A stretch of DNA of 64,000 bases from Hirsutella rhossiliensis (taxonomy: Eukaryota > Ascomycota > Sordariomycetes > Hypocreales > Ophiocordycipitaceae): contig NW_025408672.1 in the NCBI RefSeq assembly GCF_020360975.1, positions 1,488,001 through 1,552,000 on the forward strand, written 5' to 3'. Each line of letters begins with the position of its first letter. The stretch's first letter is position 1. Positions 12,668-26,099 of the stretch are shown here, one piece after another. Both the position numbers and the translations under genes were made by a program. A model generated the notes under the pieces. The model made no database searches, was not told the DNA's origin, and saw only the letters and a program-made list of their open reading frames with translations.

Positions 12668-13380
12668 ATATTAGCCTTAAGGAGGTAAATAAAGAAGCTA
12701 TTTATTTAAATATACTTTTTAAATATATTACTAAGGATCTATTTATTAAGATTCTTAATACTATACCTCTTATTTTAATAGATAATACTACTACTATTAA
12801 ATTAGTAGAAAATCTAGAATTTTATAAAAGGTCTAAGTATATAATATTAGCTTATTACTATACTAGAACTAGTATAAGAAAAGGGAAAATTAGAGTTTTT
12901 AATTCTAAATTAAAAGATAATATAGCTAATATTTTTATAAAGGAATTAAGACCTAGATTACTCTATAAATTTAAAGACGGTCTATCCTTATTATAAGTTC
13001 CTAAGTAATTAAAAGGGGTTTTTAGATATTTCTTATACTTTTTATATCTTTCCCTTACTAGGTTTTTCCTTTTTAGGTTTCCTAAAGAAATATTTACTAG
13101 GTTTTTATCTATTAAGATTTTCCTAGTAATAATAGGTTTTACCTTATATAAGGTTATCCTATAAATAATTATTATAACTATAGATTTTTCCTATTATAGG
13201 TTTTTCTATTAGTATATACCTAAGGACTTTTTTTCCTAAGAAAGAATAAGTTTTTATATATCTTATTAAGGTATAAGAATAGTTTTTATAAATTAGGTTT
13301 TTACCCTATATATATACTACTATAAATAAATTAGTAAAGAGTATATAAATCTTCTCTTTAAGGGAGGCTATAAGGAATAG

Positions 13381-13948
13381 TATTTTCCTATTATAAATAA
13401 AGTAGCTATAATATACTCTCCTAATTATATAAGCTAATAAGTAGTATATTAATTATAGATAAAATCCTATTATATAAAGTAAGAATCGCTCGTTATTTTA
13501 TATATTATTATATATTAAACGGGCTGCTAGTTATCGTATTATCGGGAATCGAAGGAATAGAGCTAGCTTAGAATACTAGCTAAGACCTCTTAAGACCTCT
13601 TAAGAATACTAGTATAACCGACCTCCTTTAAATATAAATATTAGTAGAACTAAGATACTTCTAGATATACTTAAGGTATTATAGAATTCCTTAGTCTTAG
13701 GGCTATATAGCAGCTTAAATCTAGTCCTAAAAGGTTCTTCTATTTAGCTATAATTATTTATATAAGATAGTATATCCGCTAGTAAATAGAGATAGAATTA
13801 TTAACTTTAATACCTTTTTTATATACTAATATACTACTAATAAATTCCGTTGAAAATCTTATATTATACTCCGTCTTTCCCTTTATTATATAGTCTTATA
13901 TAATTCCTTAATATCTTAAAATTCCGCTATTACTTATATACCTTAAGA
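13381..13948 (+). repeat. 3' LTR of Copia A
   Basis: 568 bp, matching 7193-7760. The initial TG has become TA (tattttcc), as RIP predicts. Confidence 0.87.
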
Positions 13949-15575
13949 GCTATAGCTAAGGCGGCCTCTTTAAAAGTTAAAAAGTAAGATATATTATAAG
14001 GGCGGATTATATAAATAATTTATAACTTAAGTATAATTAGCTACCTTAACTATAAGGGTATACTAGTAGTAATTAGCTAGGGCTTTTATTAGCTACTTAT
14101 AGTACTATATATTTATTATTTTATTTATAACTATAATATTTATAGTTATTTAAAGATTTAATAAGAGCTTAAAAAAGGGCTATTAAAGTTACTATTAGTC
14201 CCTAACTAATTATATATATATATAGACTTTATTATAGAGCTTTCCTTTATAGTAAGCGGTAACTAAAACTTTTAAGTTATTAAGGACTATTTAAATAAGA
14301 AGGTTATATTAAAGCTAATACTATTTATAGAAGTAAAGGCTTATATTAAGCGCTTTCTTTAATACTATACTTACTTTTATTAATAGCTAGCCTTAATTAT
14401 TAATAATAAGAGTATTAATTAAACTAGCTACTTTAAATAGCACTTTTATAAGCTACTTTAAGTTACTTAGTTACTAAGTATAGCTTAGTACTTATAAATT
14501 AATATAAGGGCTTAATATAAGGGCTTTTACCTTATATAGGCCTAAACTAAGGTTTAGGCTAAGTCTATATATAAGTAGCTTTTATAATTATATAGGCTAA
14601 GCTTATACCTTTCTTTTTTTTACTTTTTATAGATTATTAACCTTCTTTTAATAGACTATACTTAAGCTTATACCTTTATATACTTTATAATAGTATAATT
14701 TACTTTCTATATTATATCCTTAAATATAAATTAATTATTTTAAGCTTCTTTTAAAGCTAAATTCTAATTACTTAGTTTAGTAAAACTACTTATACTAGTA
14801 TATATATATATAAAATATTTATACTCTTATAGTTATAAAATTAAAGTAAATATAATATTTAATTTATATAGGTAATTAAGAGCCTTTTATAATAGTAAGG
14901 CTTTATATAACTAAGAGTAATACTATTATACCTTAGTAAGTTTAATAGCTTTTTATAAAGCTTAAGCTATAGCTACTTTATATAAAAGTAAAACTTTATA
15001 TTAATAGTACTTTAATAAAAGATATCTACGCTTAATTTAACTATCTTTATATAAGCCTATCCTTATATATATAAAGGTATCTTATATAATTTATATATAC
15101 TAGTACTAATAAACTAGCTAACCTCTTTATAAAGCTTTATATTAGTTATAGCGAACTTAATATAGCTAAGTTAATAAGCTAAGAGCTTATAATACTTTAT
15201 TAAAAGTAAAGTAAAGTAACTTTAGCTTACTTATATAGTTTAAAAAGGTTTTATATTAAGTAAATATATATAGCTAGCTTAATATAATAAAGTATAACTA
15301 CCTTAATATAAGCTTTAGTATAAATAAGTATACTTATTTAAGTAAAAGGTCTATACTATTAAATATATATACTAATCTTATCCGCTTCCTTTATAAGCTT
15401 AGTAGTAATAAGTTTCTTTTTTTATTTTCTTTTATAGTATAAGAAAAAGATAATACTAATAATACTTTAAATATCTTTATCTTTACCTTAAGAACTAAGG
15501 ATAGAAAAAGGTAGTAGTAGGAAGGTCGCTATATAAGCTATAGTAGTAAATCCTATTAGTTTTTTTAAGGAATAG
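13949..15575 (+). pseudogene. Ty3/Gypsy integrase remnant, RIPed ('Gypsy-C')
   Basis: The plus-strand translation between about 14160 and 14530 follows the integrase core of fungal Gypsy elements. A 'DFIIEL' block (DFIxxLP) is followed by 'VIKDYLNKKVILKLI' (VxxDRLSKxxxLxxM), 'AYIKRFL', then 'INNKSIN' where SDRGSxW is expected, and a degraded STAYHPQTD block ('LLSIA-stop-YL-stop-INIRA'). Sequence to about 15500 could be the rest of the integrase C-terminus, but I see no chromodomain. It closely parallels the integrase of Gypsy-E in this window. No LTR was found. Confidence 0.65.
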
Positions 15576-16005
15576 TATTTTCCTACTATAAATAAAGTAG
15601 CTATAATATACTCCCTTAATTATATAAGCTAATAAGTAGTATATTAATTATAGATAAAATCCTATTTTATAAAGTAAGAATCGCTAATTATTTTATATAC
15701 TATTATACGTTAAATAGGTTACCGGTTATTATATAATTAAGATTTAAAGGAATAGAGCTAGCTTAAAATACTAGCTAAGACCTTTAAAGAATACTAGTAT
15801 AACTAACCTCCTTTAAATATAAATATTAATAGAACTAAGATACTTTTAGCTATACTTAAGGTATTACTAAATTCCTTAGTCTTAAGGCTATATAATAGCT
15901 TAAATCTAGTTTTAAAAGGTTCTTTTATTTAGCTATAATTATCTATATAAGGTAGTATATCTACTAGTAAATAAAGATAGAATTATTAACTTTAATACCT
16001 CTTTT
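15576..16005 (+). repeat. Truncated Copia A LTR
   Basis: It matches the first 430 bp or so of 7193-7760 (tattttcc start, with internal blocks conserved) and stops where the 5' LTR of Copia B1 begins. It may be a solo LTR interrupted by that insertion, but I could not match the remaining part on the far side of B1. Confidence 0.75.
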
Positions 16006-16490
16006 TATCGTAAAGTATAGCTTAATTTCGCTGTTCTTAAAGATATCCCTTAGTAAGAGGGACTAAGGAAGCTAAAAATACCTAGTATAAAAGAAGGAAG
16101 AAGGAGCTAAAAAGAAGTATAGAAAGAAAAGTAAGGGTATAAAAGGAAGTAAAAGTAGCGATAGCTTCCTATAAAGATAGCGAGAGATAAGATAGATATA
16201 CCGGTAACGGCTAGGAAGGAGGGGAAAAACTAGTAAAAAGCTCGGTAGTTAAAAGGATATTAATAGCTTCTTTAAGTAGGATCTTCTTTATTAATTAAGA
16301 TACTAAATAGGTATAAAAAGGGGTATTAAATAAAGGAAAGAAAGATAATTAAGGTAATATAGTAATTACTCCCTTACTATAATTACTACCTTTATAAGAA
16401 TTAAATATCTCTTCCTTACCTATCTAACCCCTTACTTTTAATTTTACCTTTATATATTTATATATACTTTTTATATCTCTCTTTATAAGA
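16006..16490 (+). repeat. 5' LTR of Copia B1
   Basis: It begins tatcgtaaag (tgtcgcgaag in Copia B) and ends ctttataaga (cttcgcgaga). The changes are C-to-T or G-to-A. Confidence 0.82.
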
Positions 16491-16629
16491 GTTTTAAGCC
16501 TAGAAGGAATAGAATTCCTATACCTTTTAGCTACTATAAAAGGTAACTTTCTTTTATCCTTTTAACCCTCTTATTAAAAAAGCCGATTTTTAACTAACTT
16601 TTCTACTCCTTCTTTTATAATAATATCGA

Positions 16630-19600
16630 AAAATAACTTTACTACCCTTATAGTTTATAAGACGATTCTTATAAAGCCTTAAGATTAAGATAAGTAAGTA
16701 AGGGAGCTATAAGCTTATATAAATAGAACTATTTATAATTTAGTTTTCTTTAATAAGTAGGACCCTCTTAAGCCCCCTCTTTAACCTAAAGTAATAGAAT
16801 TTATAAAAGGAGCTTTATTCTTTTCTAAGCTTACCTCTATATAGTAAAGAGCTTTTTCTACTACCTTAGGTAACTATAAGAGTTACTATAAGGAATACCT
16901 TTATAAGATAAAGCTATTAACTACTACTTATATAGTAATAATAGAATTTATTAGTACTATAAAGCTAATCTCTTTTTAAGAAAAAAAGACTTCTAAGTAG
17001 TAGCTTTTAAAGCTTAAGACCTTAATAAGTCCTTTAAAGGGTTATATAACTAACTATATTAAGAAGACCTATATAGTATAACTAAGAGCCTTTTTTATTA
17101 AGAACTTACTAGCTTCTTTATAGCTAGCTAAGTAAGAAGAAATCCTTAAGAAAGCTAACTAATACTTCTTAATAAAAGCTCTTTCTAACTAATAGCTATA
17201 GGATATATCTCTATTAATAAAGCTTATTAGTAATAGTTACTTAACTATTTATTAAGAAGCTAGCTAGGAACTAAATAAAGAGGCTACTAAAGTATAATAA
17301 TAAGTAGTTTTATTCCTTTATAGCTAGTACTTAACTTAAACGGTTTAACCTATTACCCCTATAGCTATTATAGCCCTTATTACTATAGCCCCTACTACTA
17401 CTACTATAGCTATTGCCCCTTTAGCTCCTCCTCCCTTAAGAGCCTTAATACCGTCGTTAACTATAGCTACTACCTTAGCCCTAGCTATATATCTTATTTA
17501 AAGCCCGGCCCTAGCCCCGTTAATCCGTCTAGCTTAACTAGTCCCTTAATAGACCTTTTAGTTTATTAGTCGAAAAATTAAAGAACTAGTTAAAATCGAA
17601 CCTTATTAAAATTAGTAATAAGGGGTAAAAATAAGGGGTTTTTAAGTAAACCTTTTAAATCGGGATAAGGATTCCTTAAAGAAATAAGAGACTAAATAAA
17701 ATAGCTGCCTAGCCTATAAATCCCTAGGCTATTAGTTATTATAATACTAATAGGTCTTTAAGGAAAACTAACTTAAAGGATTTAACCCTTTAAAGAGGCT
17801 ATAAGAAATAATATAATAGTCTCTTAAAGAGGACCCCTTATTATAAAAGAAGATAGATAAGATTTAGGTTACTAAGAAATAGTAACTAATAATACCGCTG
17901 CTTTTATTCGAGCTATAAATTTAATAAAGAATTATTAGCATAGTAAATCTAGCTTTTATCTTCCCTATAGATTAATAAGACTACCTATTAAGACCCTTTA
18001 ACTATCCCCTATAAAAATTAGCTATCCTTAACTTTAATACTTCCTTTAATATCTATAATATACTCTTATAATTCTAAACCTTTAAGAAGGTATAAAGGGA
18101 ATACTTTATTACTAAGGAATTAACTATATAGATAAAGGGATATAGAAGGGTGAATTTTATAATAAAATTACTTAATAGGTCTATATAAATTCTTTAATAA
18201 AAAAGGGTAGCTTTTTACCTTTAATTTTTAATAAGCTTAATTTCCTTCCGCTTTCTTTAAGAGGAAACAATCTTTTAGGATATAAAGTCTAAGCCTATAA
18301 GGCTAGTTTAAAGGAATTAAACGATTAAGCTTATTAAGGAAAAATTCGGTTAATTTATTCTTAAATTCTAACTTATCCTTAGGAAGGAATCTCTTAAGAA
18401 GTTAGCTTTCCTTACTAAGAGGAGTAAGTTTACTATAAAGGACCCTCTTTTAATAGCTTAAGAAGATAGTCTTCTTTAATATATATAACTTAGTTACCTA
18501 GGCCCCTTAGCTTTATATAAGCTCGGCTAATAATAGGGCGTATAAATAAAGGGCTTAAAGACTATTAAATATAAATATTATAGCTAAGGGAAGACTATAA
18601 GATAAGTTTCTAAATAAACCCCTTTATAGCTAAACTAGCTATATAAGGAAATTTAAGTTAACTAAACTAACGTCTTTAAGGACTAAGAAAGCTTTATTAA
18701 GGTAATACTTTTTATAGACGCTTTTTTAAGGATAGTTTTCCTTTATTTCTTATAGACCTACTTAAGTAAGTAAGACTAGCTTACCCTTTAAGACTTTATT
18801 AACTAAATAAAATCCTACTTTAGCTATAAGGTAAAGAAGATATAGTTTAATAGTAAGCTATTTATAAAAGATATCTTAAATTAGCTTTAAAAAAAGGTAT
18901 TTTACCCCTCTTATTAATACTAAATACTTAGGCCTAAAATAGAGGGGTAGAAAGATTAAGGGGTGCTATAATAAAAAGGGCTTATATAATAAGACTTACT
19001 ATAAAGATTCCTTATAACCTTTAAAAGGAAGTTATTAAGACCGCCTATTACCTTTAAAACCGGACCTTAAGGGACCCTAAGAGACTAAGGGACTATAGGG
19101 ACCTAGAGACCTTTTTTAATACTTAAGGAATAAACTAGAAATCCCCCTTTAAGCTCTTTATAAAAAAGAAAGCTTTACTAGCCTACCTTTATACTTATAG
19201 CTATAAGGTATACGCTATAACTACTAATATATAGCTAAAAAGGAAGAAAAAAAGAAAGCTTAATCTTAAAGCCTTTATTAGTTACCTTATTAGTTATAAT
19301 TCTATAAATATCTTTTAGTTTTAGATTCTTCTTTTATAAAAGGTTATTTTAACTAAGGATATAATTTTCGATAAATCTAGCTTCTTTAATAAAAAGAGGG
19401 ATTAATAGCTCCTCTTACTCTTATAACGTTAGCTAATTTAAAAGATCTTAATCCCCCCTTCTTAATAGTCTTAAGAAGAGGTCTTAGATAAGGAAACGGA
19501 AAAAGAAACTAATATTAAAGTAGTTAAAGATAACGCTAACTTTAAAGAAAAAGAGGAAGCTACTAAATTAAATAATCTAAATAAAGATAGAGACTATAAG

Positions 19601-21560
19601 AAAGTAGTAGAGCTAGAATACGCTTACCTCCCTATACCTTCTCCTATATAAAAAGAAGATTTATAAGTAGCTTTTTTAGTTAGTTTTCCTATCTTAACCT
19701 TTAAAAGGGTAGGAAAGGTACCTCTCTTAAAGGATTACCTAGCTACCTTTTTATCTTTACTTAAAGAAGTAAAGGAAGATATAGGGCTTAATATAGTTAC
19801 TAAAGAAAACTAACCTTTCTTTTCTTTTAATTATTTTTCTAACTTTTATTAAATGCCTATAAAAGACAGTTCCTATAAAGTATTTATAGTAAGCTAGCTC
19901 TTTAAGCTATAGCTATTAGTAAGGAAGGTATATAAAAGAGACCTCCTAGACCTACTAGTAAACTAAAAGTAGCTAGAAAGATAATGTTTTAAAAACTAGT
20001 TTTTCTAGGCTTAAAACGACTACCTAGCTTTATATAAAGAGATAGGGTCTTTTAAAGAGGTCCTTAAGAAAAAAGTTAAAGGAAAATAGGTCCTTAGCTA
20101 TATATAGGTCTTTATTTATAAGACTAATAAATATAACTTCCTTTAAAAGTATAAGGCCTAGCTAGTTATTAATAGGAACTAATAAGAAAAAAGGGATCTT
20201 TTTATTAAGTAACTACCTTAATAAAAATATCTTTTTAAACCCTTATAGTAATAGTAGTAGAATTTAACCTTAACTATAATTATAGAAATATAGTTAATAC
20301 CTTTATTAACTACTTACTTAAGAAAGAAGAAGTTAATTATATATACCTTCTACTAAGCTTTTAATAGCTAGGAAAGGTTCTATAGCTTAGGAAAGCTTTA
20401 TATAGACTATAAAGATTACTCTTTTTTTAGTAATAGTATTTAATAGGTTCTCTTAAAGCCTTAAGCTTTAAGAAACTCCTTTTAGAACTATATATAATAT
20501 AAAAGGGTAAAATTATAGTTTTCTTTTATATCGATAATATTATCTAAGCTTACTTATTAAAGGAAGAAGTAACTATAAGGGAGGCTATAAAAGGCCTATA
20601 ATAAAGGTATAAGATAACTAAGCTAAGGGAGCTAAAGTAGTTCTTAAGGATATAAATCCTTTAAAATAGGTCTTAATAGACTATCTAGCTTACCTAAGAC
20701 GCTTATATTAATAAGGTCGCTTATAAATTCCTCTTTAATTCCCTTAATAAAAAGCTTCTTTTTATACTTATATTAAATAAAGAGCTTTTACTTAATCCGT
20801 CCTTTTAAGCTAGGAAGTAAAAGAAATACTAATATTAATAAAAGGTAGGCTCCTTACTATTTTTAGCTATTTTTATAAGACTAGATATCTCTTTTACGGT
20901 CTCTTAGCTAGCTAGGTATAACTAAAATCCTAGCCTTAAGTATTAAGAAGTAATAGATAAAGCTATCTTTTATCTTTATTTAATAAGATTATATAGTCTA
21001 TACTTAGGAAGGTAAGGAAGGAAACTAGCTACTAAAATCTTTCTTTATTTAAGCGATTCGTCCTATATAGATAATTCCTTATATAGAAAGAGCTTATAAG
21101 GGTATATTATATCCCTTTTTAAAGGAACTATTACTTAAAGAGCTTTAAAGTAGGCTATTATTATAACTTTTAATATAGAGGTAGAGCTACTAGCTCTTTT
21201 AAAAGTATTAAAAAAAGCGATTTTCCTTAGCTAGCTATTAATATCTTTATAATTATAAATTCCGACCCTATTAACTATAGAATATAATAATATATAAATT
21301 ATATAAATTCTTATAAAGGAAAATTATAAGCTATTAACTTAGTTATAGTATATCGATATCTATTAGTATTAGTTATACTAAGAGGTTTAAAAGGGACTTA
21401 TTTCTATCTATTAAGTTTTAACGGTATTAATAAAAGCTAACGGTCTTATAAAGCCCTTATTAAAGTAAAAGCTAGCTATCTTTTTATAGTAAATTAAGCT
21501 AGAAAACGTTTAAGAGAAGCTATCCTTAAAAGCCCGCTTTAAGGATTTATAAGAGGAGCT
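16630..21560 (+). pseudogene. Copia B1 gag-pol, RIPed
   Basis: Same frame plan as the Copia B polyprotein. The protease active site DSGAS has decayed to NFNTS near 18015-18030. The reverse-transcriptase YVDD has become YIDN near 20525-20540, which removes a catalytic Asp. Copia RNase H is at about 20990-21480. The density of TAG/TAA is far higher than in Copia B, so this copy was exposed to RIP for longer or more often. Confidence 0.78.
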
Positions 21561-21887
21561 AATAGTATATAAGAGGAAGGAGATATCTATAGCTAAAAAG
21601 AGGAACTAAGACTTATCTTAAAAGAGGGCTCTTAGCTTAATTAAGACTTATTCTTCTTAAAGGCCCCCTTTTAAGGATTTATCCTTAAAGAAGCCCCCTT
21701 TTCTTATAAGACTTAATATCCTCCTTAGGCCCCTTTTCCTAAAGTAAGTTTAAAAGAGCCTAGGGCTAAAACCTAGATTTCTTAAGTAAGGGATAAGGAT
21801 AAACTAAAACCTCTTTTATACGCTTACTAGCCTAAAGCTATATTAGCTATACCCTTACTATAAGGGTAAGCTATAGCTAAGGGGGTA

Positions 21888-22364
21888 TATTATAAAGTAT
21901 AGCTTAGATTTATAGTTTTTAGAGATATCCCTTAATATAAGGGACTAAGGAAGCTAAAAACTTAGTTTTAAAGAAGGAGCTAAAAAGAGGTATAAAGAAA
22001 AGGGTAAGGGTAAAAAAGGAAGTAAAAGTAGTAATAGCTTCTTATAAAAGTAGTAAGAGATAAGATAGATATACTAGTAGTAGCTAGAAAGAAGGGGAAA
22101 AACTAGTAAAAAGCTTAGTAGTTAAAAGGATATTAATAGCTTCTTTAAGTAAGATCTTCTTTATTAATTAAGATACTAAATAAGTATAAAAAGGGGCGTT
22201 AAATAAAGGAAAAAGGGAAAATTAAGGTAATATAATAATTACTCCCTTACTATAATTACTACCCTTATAAAAATAAAATATTTCTACCTTACTTATTTAA
22301 CCTCTTACTTTTAATTTTACCTTTATATATTTTATATATACTTCTTATATCTCTCTTTATAAGA
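21888..22364 (+). repeat. 3' LTR of Copia B1
   Basis: It starts tattataaag right after a gctaaggggg purine tract and ends ctttataaga. It matches 16006-16490. Confidence 0.82.
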
Positions 22365-23989
22365 ATTAGTATTATATTATATAATACTAATAAAGTTATA
22401 GTTTAGCTTAAAGGGCTAAAAAGGCTTTAAAGGCCTTATAAGTATAAAAAGGCTAGGGCTATTAAGTATTAGTTATTTTCTTATAGACTTTATATTATAC
22501 CTTATTAGTTATAAGGTACTCTCTCTTATAATTATAGTATTAAACCTTAAAGTAAAAGTAGCCTTAGCTAGCTTTATAGCTAAGGTAGTTATAGTTCTTA
22601 GTTAAGTACCTTTCTAGCTAAAATATATACTTATTAAGCTATTAATAGGTTTAAGGGTTATAGCTAAAAGAAAGGTACCTATAATACTATATATATAGTA
22701 TACTCTTTATAGGCCTTAACTTAAATCTATAAACTTATTATATAAAGGCTTTTTATTTTAGTATTTAGCCTTTATAGCCTTTAAAGAGTTTATAAAGATA
22801 ATTAATCTTACCTTTTATATTAAGCCTAAGGTACTTAGCTACTTAAGCTACCTTAGGATATTAATATTATTAAATATTTTAGCTTTTATAATAAAGATAT
22901 TAAAGATAAGGGTCTTTAAAAGGTTAAGAATACTTTATACTATTAGCTTAGTCTAGCTAGTAAGAAGGTTAGTTAATTTAATATATAGCTTCTTAAAGTA
23001 TAAGGATTACTTCTCTTATTACTTTAAAAGCTTCTTTATTATATATAAGGCCTTTATTATTATAACTATATTACCTTTATTTATATTTTTAAAGCTAATA
23101 TAGTTAGTTCCTTTATAGCTTTATTAAGCTTATTATAAAGAGCTATAGGGTATATAGTTAGCGTTAGTAATCCCTTTTTTAGTTTTAAGATAAGTAAGAA
23201 GTCCTTTTTTATATTCTTCTTAGCTAAGGCTTTAAGCGCTTTTTTTATAGTAATATTAGCTTATAAGCTTACTTTAAGGTTTCCTTAAGTAGCCTTAAGC
23301 TATTAAGCGACCTTAAGCTAGTATAAGGGCTATTATAAGGGCTATTAGTAGTTTAAGGTCCTTATAGCTACCTTTTTAAGCCCTTTTATAAAGGTCTTAT
23401 AAAAAGGTTTAATTTTTTAAGCTTCTTTAAGGGCTTAAAAGGCCTATTAAAGGAAGCCCTAGGCCTAGTCCCTAGGAAAGAAGTATTAAAGCTAGGGCTA
23501 GTTTTACTATAAGTATTAAACTATAAGTTAAATAAGTATAAAGCTAATAAAGCTACTAAAGGTAGCTTTACTTTACCTTTTTACTTACTTTAAGGGCTAG
23601 TTTAGCTAAAAGTAGCTAGCTTAAGGTAGGGCTAGGCTAAGCTTAAAGAAGCTAGTCTTTAATATAAGCTAGGTATTATCTTTTATCTTAATATCCTCTA
23701 GGTCCTAGTCTTAGGTCCTAGGCCTTTCTTTTAAGGTCCTTAGAAAGTATTAGCTTTTTATAGCTTTTTTTAAGCGGGCCCTAGCTTCTAAGGTACTTAT
23801 TTTAACCCTTACGTTAAGGGGGGGAGGGGGGGTTAAAGTTAAGAGGGCCCTCCTTAATTTTAGGCTAAGGTCCTAAGTTAGGTCTAAGCTAGGTTCTTTT
23901 AGCTAGGGGTATATACCCTTAGTTAATAAAAGTAAGAAAGAGTTTTCTACTTATATAAAGAAGAACCTTACTTAGTTTATAATCTTTAA
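22365..23989. other. Unclassified RIPed repeat sequence
   Basis: The plus strand has a frame with unusually few stops for such AT-rich DNA at about 22750-23150 (for example FKRLRILYTISL), which suggests a decayed protein. I recognise no domain. A run of G with one interruption lies at about 23818-23833. I found no LTR or inverted repeat that defines an element. Confidence 0.4.
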
Positions 23990-25833
23990 TAGTATATTAT
24001 ATACCTACTAATAGCTATATAAGGCTATACTTAGGGGGGCGTAATATATTATTTACGATAGTTTTAAGTATATAAATATTTTATATTTTAAGCTTAGTTT
24101 TAAAAGGTTAGCTAAGAAGATATAATAATATTCTTTTTTATCCTTATAATAAATAATAAGTCTTAGTATTATCTTTAAATAATATATTACTTATTATTAT
24201 AAGTACCTCTCCTTAATATATCCTATAATATATAATTATAAGGAATCTTATTTAGGATAGGTATTAAATATATTAGTTTACTACTATAATATATTTTAAT
24301 AATAAGTTTATTAAGAACCTTATAAGCTATAATACCGCTTATACTATATCTAGCTTAGTTATAACTATAATATATATTAATAACTTAATATATTTTTAAA
24401 ACTCCTTTATTTCTTACTTAGTAGCTTCTTTATTATACTTAATAAGTAGGAAACTAATAATTAAGATTAATAGTACTAAGAGCTTTATATTAACTTAGTT
24501 AAACCTTTAAACGATTTTATTAAAATAGGTATCTTAGTATAAGTAGATCTTATTCTTATAAAGAAAGATATAAGAAGTATATATAAAATATATTAAGGTA
24601 AAATTAAAAGTAAAGGGTTAGATAGGTAAAGTAGAGATATTTAATTCTTATAAGGGCAGTAATTATAGTAAGGGAGTAATTATTATATTCCCTTAATTAT
24701 CTTCTTTCCTTTATCTAACGCCTTTCTTTATACCTATTTAGTATCTTAATTAATAAAGAAGATCCTACTTAAAGAAGCTATTAATATCCTTTTAACTACT
24801 AAGCTTTTTACTAGTTTTTCCCTTCCTTTCTAGCCGTTACTAGTATATCTATCTTATCTCTTACTACCTTTATAGGAAGCTATCGCTACTTTTACTTCCC
24901 TTTTTATCCCTACCCTTTTCTTTATACCTCTTATTAGCTCCTTCCTTAAAACCTATTTTTTAGCTTCCTAGGTCCCTTATACTAAGGGATATCTCTAAGA
25001 ACTATAAAATTAAGCTATACTTCGCGATACTTTTAGCTTACTTAATCTCTAATAACTTTAATACTAAGATACTATTTAAATTCTACTTTATATAGATTAT
25101 ACTTAGATTAAAGATATTAAATAAGGTTATCTACTACCTTCTTATATTATTATAGACTTAGTATTAAGATATTATCGATATAGACTAAGATAAGGATCTT
25201 ATTATTAGTAAAGATATAAGGTTCTTTATTTATATAACTAATCCTAATATCTTTAAGCGCTTAAAGATCTTATTATACTAAAGTAATAAAGACTCTTAAA
25301 GACTATATAAGGCCTTATTAAGTTCTACGATTATACTTAAGTTTTCTCTAGGTTTAAGGAAGCTAAGTTTTATATAGCCTTTTAAAAGCTAAATATAAAT
25401 AAGGTAGTCCTTATTAAGATTACTATATAGAAAAGCATTATTAATATTAAATAATCTACTATTAAGATTAAATTATACTATAGTTACTATAAAGATTTAA
25501 AAGGTCTTTACTATAAAAGTAGCTATATAGGTTTTTAGTCTAACGTTATTATCTTAAAGATCTCTATAAATATAGATATTACTTTATATTTTTTAAGGTA
25601 GCTATCTTAATTAAACTTATAAGTAAATACTTACTTTAGTAAAAGAAGCGTTTTATATACCTTTTTATATTTAATTAGTCTTTATATACCTCGTTTAAAG
25701 AGATTATATAGGTCCTTTTTAATAGCTTCTTTAAATTCTAGTACTATAAGGTAGTTTTTATATATAGCCTTATTATATAACTAAGTTAAGCTTTATAGTA
25801 GTAAATAAATAAGATAGGCTTTAAGTTACTACG
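23990..25833 (-). pseudogene. Copia-type reverse transcriptase/RNase H remnant ('Copia-D')
   Basis: The minus strand, read from 25833 downward, gives a Copia reverse transcriptase. 'FTYKFN...YLKKYK' is the usual KxDxxGxxxKYKARLV region. 'LNKALYSL' follows, and the YVDD site appears as YIDN near 25170-25182. After a solo B LTR (24554-25029) the frame resumes with the degraded region between reverse transcriptase and RNase H, to about 24000. The right side is cut by Gypsy-E at 25834. The family differs from A and B. It is heavily RIPed and non-functional. Confidence 0.7.
24554..25029 (-). repeat. Solo LTR of the Copia B family
   Basis: Complement of a B LTR: left edge tcttataaag (intact tctcgcgaag), right edge cttcgcgata (intact cttcgcgaca). 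The flanks cttat (24549-24553) and ctttt (25030-25034) are a 4-of-5 match to a target duplication. It interrupts Copia-D. Confidence 0.78.
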
Positions 25834-26019
25834 TATAAGAGTCTTTAACTATTATAGGTAATAGGCTTAGGCCGCGGCCTAAGCCGTATAGTTACGTGCG
25901 GAGGGCCGGATCCTATAAGTATAGGGGCGGGCCAGCCGCGCATAGAAGAGCTCTATATAGCTTATTAATATCATCCTACGGACGGCACCTACGCGCACGC
26001 CTTTGCCTACTCCGTGATA
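25834..26019 (+). repeat. 5' LTR of Gypsy-E
   Basis: 186 bp, from tataagag to ccgtgata. It matches 32615-32800 almost exactly and contains the palindrome ggcttaggccgcggcctaag. Confidence 0.88.
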
Positions 26020-26099
26020 GTATAAGCTATTAATTAATAGATCTAATAGATATCTCTCTAAAGAGGGCGCCTCCCCCTCGAGGAAGCACTCCGCCCCTC

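Larger units (their letters stand above)
7900..12996 (+). pseudogene. Copia A gag-pol, RIPed
   Basis: Domain order is Copia-type. Integrase is at about 9600-10270, with a C-terminal segment reading 'GIIVGYLENIYKI' near 10165-10200. Reverse transcriptase is at about 10440-11425, with 'LYSLK-stop-SPKLWYNYL' near 11110-11150 and an intact YVDDFL near 11240-11260. RNase H resumes after TRIM2 and ends in the typical 'TIKLVENLEFYKRSKY' block (about 12795-12840), with a stop at 12994-12996. Many frame stops are TAG or TAA in Gln or Trp positions. TRIM2 and TRIM1 split the RNase H region. The protein cannot be functional, although its catalytic YVDD has survived. Confidence 0.82.
7193..13948 (+). mobile_element. 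Copia element 'A', RIPed, with two TRIM insertions
   Basis: A complete Ty1/Copia-type layout: two 568-bp LTRs (7193-7760 and 13381-13948), a primer-binding site directly after the first, a degenerate gag-pol in Copia order (integrase before reverse transcriptase), and a purine run (aagggagg near 13359-13366) shortly before the second LTR. Two miniature LTR elements sit in the reverse transcriptase/RNase H region and interrupt the frame. The flanks (aacgg on the left, gctat on the right) do not match as a 5-bp target duplication, so either RIP or rearrangement has erased it. Confidence 0.85.
16006..22364 (+). mobile_element. Copia element 'B1', heavily RIPed full-length copy
   Basis: This matches the better-preserved Copia B (34642-40909) from end to end. 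LTRs are at 16006-16490 and 21888-22364. The primer-binding region reads gttttaagcctagaagg (intact form gttataagcccgggagg), and the purine tract is gctaaggggg before the 3' LTR. The hairpin aggaat/attcct after the primer-binding site is retained. The flanks ctttt and attag do not form a target duplication. Confidence 0.85.

Noticed and set aside
7188..13953. A target duplication around Copia A
   Set aside because: aacgg and gctat do not match, and the two flanks belong to different elements (LINE, Gypsy).
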